DNA of 64,000 bases from Brachionus manjavacas. Lineage: Eukaryota; Rotifera; Eurotatoria; Ploima; Brachionidae. Positions 59,881 through 64,000 of the stretch are shown piece by piece. Numbering within the stretch: the first letter of the stretch is position 1; each line of letters starts with the position of its first letter. The stretch is taken from contig JAHQIY010000023.1 of assembly GCA_019054805.1 (NCBI GenBank), positions 62,001 through 126,000 on the forward strand, in the 5' to 3' direction. Under the pieces are notes generated by a model, which did no database searches, was not told the DNA's origin, and was given only the letters and a program-made list of their open reading frames with translations. The position numbers and the translations under genes were made by a program.

Positions 59881-60266
59881 TTTTTTATTAGAGTTATACT
59901 TTTAGATTATTATGATTTTTATATATTTTTTTAAGATAATTAATAACAATTTAATTAGTTTGTTATTAGGATTTTTTTTTTGAAATTTTCGAAAAAATTC
60001 AAAGAATTAGATGCATATCAAAATTTACTTTCAAAAATAAAAAGCAAAGAAAGGAGTATTTTTAACTTTTAAAACTTATGGTTTGCTTTTTTTTTTAATA
60101 AATATAAAATTGTTGTTTAAAAATGAACTCAAAATTAAGATAATTTCTGATTTTAGGTCAGATTAGTTCTAAAAATATTTTAGATTTAAAAAAAGAATTT
60201 TTTATTTAAAAGAAAAATTTTAATATTAAGTTCATAATTTAAAAAAAAAAAAACAAAAAATTTAGA

Positions 60267-60593
60267 ATGAATTTGAAAATTTTTTTAAGGTAATTGATAT
60301 ATAAAATACTTAGTTAATTCTCATATTTTTTTTTATTTTTATAAGCAGCGATTAACATTTTATTTTCATCTTTTTAGTCATTCTTTGAATCTTTTTTTTT
60401 TAATTTTTTATTTTTTTTAAGAATTGCATCACTATTTTGTATCATTCTTTTATCAGTGAGTACAGAAGTATGTTGTGAGTTAAATATCTGTGACCAATGT
60501 AATTCTGGATGTGATTCCAATTTGTCATGTTTTTTTTCTTGTTATCTATCATGTAATATCAATATGCTTAATTTTAAATCAAAAAATTACTAA
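60267..60593 (+). CDS. Small secreted cysteine-rich peptide (two exons)
   Basis: Exon 1 is 60267-60289 (ATG, A at -3; donor GTAATT) and exon 2 is 60422-60593 (acceptor TTTTTTTTAAG; stop 60591-60593). The phases match exactly (two bases plus one) and give 64 residues. Residues 1-22 are a textbook signal peptide that spans the intron (MNLKIFLR then IASLFCIILLSVS). The mature part of about 42 residues holds eight Cys at 25, 26, 31, 34, 38, 44, 48 and 52, spaced CC-x4-C-x2-C-x3-C-x5-C-x3-C-x3-C, then a short basic tail. I recognise no family. The design fits disulfide-stabilised secreted peptides (antimicrobial, signalling or other), but none can be claimed. AATAAA at 60603-60608 follows. It lies about 170 bp past the end of the GTPase tandem duplication. 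Confidence 0.6.
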
Positions 60594-60608
60594 TCTGTAT
60601 TTAATAAA

Positions 60609-61685
60609 TTTTTTTTCGATAATTTTTGTTTATTTTACAAACATCTTGATTTTTGTATAATTATTCAAGTCTTTAATTGATTTATATAAAAAACTAGAGT
60701 TGATAACAAGTAAAAAATCTATATTCTTTCAACTGAACAATTAAACTTTTCTTTTAATGAAATTTTTCGAGCTATTTCAAACAACTAACTGGAGCGAATG
60801 AGCAATAAATCTTAAATCAAGGAAACAATAAAATTGTATTCATTTATTAATGAATTAAATAATTAAATATTTCAACTTTTTGAATCAAAACCAAATCAAA
60901 TTAAATATGACCATTAATGAACTCTGTGAATAACCATGCATTATGAGTTATTATTATATTTTTTTTTATCTCATTTTCAGACTCGCTTAATTAATTATTT
61001 CGAATTCCTTCTCATTTTCCATTTTTCTTGCCTGCATGAACATTTGAGTTGCACCAATTTTAATATCTCTTTTCGTTTAAAGTCGTTTTTGCCATTTAAT
61101 ACTATAAGGTTGATACAAATTCAACATTAATTAGAAAATGCTGCTTAAAAACCAACCAAAATATTTTTGTAAATAAAAATTTCTCTTTTCTTTTATTAAA
61201 AAAATGTTGGAAAAGGCACACGCTATCTAGGATATATTTTTTATATTATTTGATATTATTTTTTTCAAGTGATTTGGCAAAAATTAAGGTCCAAAAGATT
61301 AAAAAGTTAACTTATTTTTCTTTCATTTATATTTTCTGAAAAAAGTCATTTCAAAGACTTTGAAATAAAAATGGCCGCCTTAATAACTACAACGAAAAAG
61401 ACTTATTTAAAAAAAAATTTCAAGTCAAGTCACTGACTTAACTTTGAAAAGACTTTAAAATTAAATTTTTTCTTCTGACTTTTGCGCAAGTCTGATTTTT
61501 AGTTTATTTTGTTATATGTCTATTTTTTGACTTTCTTAAACCTTATAGCCTGAATTCAAAAGATAATTAAGGTGACCGCAAATTTTATTCCCATAGTTCC
61601 AAGTCACGTCTCTTAATATTTAGTTTTATCCATAGGTATTTTCTGAAAAATTGGTAAATTTAAAATTTAGAACATAGCAAGTGTC
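60609..61685. other. A/T-rich stretch with AAGTC-rich repeat
   Basis: At 61420-61500 there are multiple AAGTC/GACTT units (for example TTTCAAGTCAAGTCACTGAC), probably sub-terminal repeats of the hAT element that follows. No gene is seen. Confidence 0.35.
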
Positions 61686-61689
61686 GAAC

Positions 61690-62530
61690 TAGAGGGAAAT
61701 CAAAAACAAATTTAACCGACAATGAACTGAATTTAGTGAAATTTTTTTGAACTCAAAAACAGCTATTCAGACATTAAAAAATCCGTTTTTACGCTCGATT
61801 TGACAGTTCCCCTTCCGCATCTTCATACATTTACAAAATCAATACTTCCACTCGTTTGGAAAACACTGAAAATTAAACTATTAAAATTAAATGATGCCCA
61901 TTCAATTCGTTTATGCCCACAAAATATGGAACATTTTTTAGCTGTTGCAACGTGCCTAATGTACAAAAGTTTTTCAAGAGAAATTAGAATTATTGGTATG
62001 CGAAAATGTCAAGACATATTACTGCTGAGACATTTAAAGATTACCTTGAGCCTGTCATTAATTATTTTTAGTTCGATAAAACAAAAATTACTGGTGTTGT
62101 TTGTGATCAAGGTTCATCTCTTGTAAGACTATTTAAAGAGAACCAACATGTGATGTTTGATAATGCAATTGACGAACTTGAAAAAAAGTTCGACTATGAA
62201 TGGTTTTAGAGAAGTTGAAGATGGACAACTTTAGTTCGATCAATCTTATTAGAGGGATGACCAAAACGATCTAAATGAGCTAAATCAAAGAGCAAATTCT
62301 AGATCTTTGGTATGCAGTTTTGAAGATGTAGACATTGAGATTGGTCGTGTGGTAGAAGAACCAGTACCTTTTATCGATGAACTTTTATTCAATCAACGAT
62401 TAGAAGACTAACAAATACAAGAAGATGCTGATGATGAAAACAAAAATGATTATTTGTATCCAGTTTCCAATTTTAATCTAAAAATTGGACCAGAAACAGT
62501 ACCAAGATACTCATGCTCATCGCATTTTGT
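61690..62530 (+). pseudogene. hAT-type transposase relic
   Basis: Broken plus-strand frames give MSRHITAETFKDYLEPVINY, then FDKTKITGVVCDQGSSLVRL, then (62400s) FNLKIGPETVPRYSCSSH. The K-I-x-G-V-V-x-D block is the second catalytic Asp region of hAT transposases. Several stops and frameshifts are present. The 109-codon frame at 61800-62126 overlaps it in another register and is not a gene. Repeated CACTTGAA motifs follow at 62550-62670. Confidence 0.5.
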
Positions 62531-62699
62531 TTCTTAAGTAAAAAGTCACACTTGAAAAATTCAAGTGTTCAAGTGAAAGGGGAATTGTTACACTTGAAAA
62601 TACTTTTGGTGTAAGTTTAAGTCCAGGTATTATCTAATACTAACACTCACACTTGAAACTTGACTTTAATAAAGTGTAATTGTATACGTTGATGCTATT

Positions 62700-63700
62700 T
62701 AATTGTTTTATCAACTACCTTGATTTTCTATTACTTTAATTATTATCTAGATTTTAATTCATTTAAAAATATAAAACCTAATAAATAAAAAAGAGACTTA
62801 GGAAAAATCTTATATTTGATTAAAGATCGAAAAATTAAACTTTATAATAAATCCTAAGCTCCAAAAATTCTTTAAAATATAGTATTTAATTTGAATATCT
62901 AGCTTTTAGATTTTTTTTTTAAATAGATAAAATTTAACTAAGGTTAATACCAAAATTCTTTATTTAATTTAGTGAGCTTTAAGATTATACAAATTTCTAA
63001 TTTTATACAAAATTTTTGAAACAATGAAAAATATTGGAAGCTTAACGAACTTATAAAGCAATTTTTGGGGTGGATTAATATGTGAAAAAAAACTACATAG
63101 TATAAGCTCATAAGATTATTAATTTTTTTAATATTTTCGTTCTATGAGACTATGATAGATTAAAAAAAAGCAGACTAAGGGGTTAAAGTGAAAATGAAAT
63201 TGAAAAAATTGGGCTGAAACCAAGTCTTAGGGAACAAGGTTTATGGCTAATTATACACCAGACCCACGGGATAATTTTCAAGGACTAATATTAGGTCTTA
63301 CCATTCCACATAGTTTTAAAACCCCATTCATTGTCCACATCATTAAGAAAAAATGGATTCTCTAGTTTAACTTGAATTATAATTATTCAAATAAAAATTT
63401 TTTTAAAATTTAAATTCGTTTCATATTAGACATGATTAGCAATTCACGACAGAGAAAATTTTGGTCGTTTGAATGCTAAACGAATTTTTTTTTTCTTTAT
63501 TTAATGGGTTGCTATTTAGAGTTGATTTTTAAAAAAATTTTACAGAATTTTTCTGAATCAACTTAAAAATATTTAACAATTAAAAAATCATAACACTTGG
63601 CAAAAAAAGTTTATTTTATGCAAAAGAAACTTAGAAGTATTAGTTCTCTTTTTGTTATGGTATTAAAATCAGAATCTAAAAATGAAATCTTTAATTAACA
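62700..63700. other. A/T-rich upstream region of the vWA gene
   Basis: Mostly featureless. A minus-strand stretch at 63305-63383 (KLENPFFLNDVDNEWGFKTM, followed by a GTAAGA donor) could be an isolated exon, but no partner was found. Confidence 0.3.
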
Positions 63701-64000
63701 ATGAGAAATTTTATTCTATTGCTAAATCTTTTGGTAAAACCAGTGTATGGATGTGACCATGCAGTCTTAAACAATTTAAATTTCAGCTTGATTGATTGTT
63801 CAAAATCTTTTGATGTTTTTATCTTGTTAGACACAGCCACCGACATAGAACAGAATGAATTTGATTTAGCCCTATTGGAAATAGCAAATTTTATTAGGAA
63901 AGCTAATATTGGACCCAGATCAACACGTTTGGGTTTAATTACTTTTTCGCATTCAATAAAAAGTGTAATAAGTATAAATTCAAATGAATCCAAGCAGGAA
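63701..64000 (+). CDS. Secreted von Willebrand factor A-domain protein (partial, N-terminal 100 residues)
   Basis: ATG at 63701 opens a frame that stays open to the window end. Residues 1-17 form a signal peptide (MRNFILLLNLLVKPVYG), then a Cys-containing linker, then a vWA fold from about residue 40: S-F-D-V-F-I-L-L-D, a helix, IGPRSTRLGLITFSHSIKSV. The metal site, normally D-x-S-x-S, reads D-T-A-T-D (from 63830), so classical metal-dependent adhesion is doubtful. vWA proteins mediate extracellular protein contacts. The opposite-strand 100-codon frame at 63691-63993 is its shadow. What follows past the window edge is unknown. Confidence 0.75.
   Translation, partial: MRNFILLLNLLVKPVYGCDHAVLNNLNFSLIDCSKSFDVFILLDTATDIEQNEFDLALLEIANFIRKANIGPRSTRLGLITFSHSIKSVISINSNESKQE

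Noticed and set aside
63691..63993. 100-codon minus-strand frame at the right edge
   Set aside because: The plus strand gives a signal peptide and vWA fold in the same interval.
1..64000. CRISPR arrays, operons or bacterial-type features
   Set aside because: No regularly spaced repeats. Introns and animal gene families show that this is a nuclear animal genome.

Overview
The window is eukaryotic, AT-rich invertebrate DNA: genes with GT-AG introns (some only 49-63 bp), long low-complexity A/T stretches and many decayed transposons. Animal-specific families are present: ABL kinase, CREBRF, SLC41, a peritrophin-type chitin-binding protein, a VLIG-like GTPase and a potassium-channel-like glutamate receptor. 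A monogonont rotifer (Brachionus-like) fits best, but this is inference from gene style, not a species identification.

Layout. 1-1761 (-): 5' part of an ionotropic glutamate receptor-like channel running off the left edge. 1826-2894 (+): C-terminal exons of a SMYD-like protein. 3708-5370 (-): three-exon SLC41/MgtE magnesium transporter. 5.4-12.4 kb: repeats (a TA-flanked element, a MULE-type MITE, a SWIM-finger relic, non-LTR retrotransposon relics). 13025-15580 (+): intronless ABL tyrosine kinase. 15.6-24 kb: mostly repeats, with one unassigned ORF. 24220-25662 (+): secreted chitin-binding protein. 25.7-35 kb: gene-poor, with a hAT deletion derivative and a tRNA-type SINE that has a perfect 13-bp target-site duplication. 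35281-44674 (+): CREBRF; its exons were joined by frame and splice sites across two introns of 3-4 kb packed with transposon debris. 45-49 kb: Helitron helicase relic, a perfect 48-bp hairpin and reverse-transcriptase relics. 49.5-55.1 kb (+): VLIG-like GTPase with SAM-like segments, interrupted by a small retroposon-like insertion. 57.0-60.1 kb: nearly identical tandem copy of its 3' half and flank, with a 3.5-kb internal deletion. 60267-60593 (+): two-exon gene for a 64-residue secreted peptide with eight mature cysteines, too short for ordinary ORF lists. 61.7-62.5 kb: hAT transposase relic. 63701-end (+): start of a secreted von Willebrand factor A protein.

The genes do not form a pathway. 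The clearest theme is a mobile-element-rich neighbourhood in which several genes have been broken, stretched or copied. The GTPase (a family linked to innate immunity in vertebrates) and the adjacent Cys-rich peptide are the most interesting pair. Splice models here rest on frame continuity and GT/AG sites only; no transcript evidence was available.
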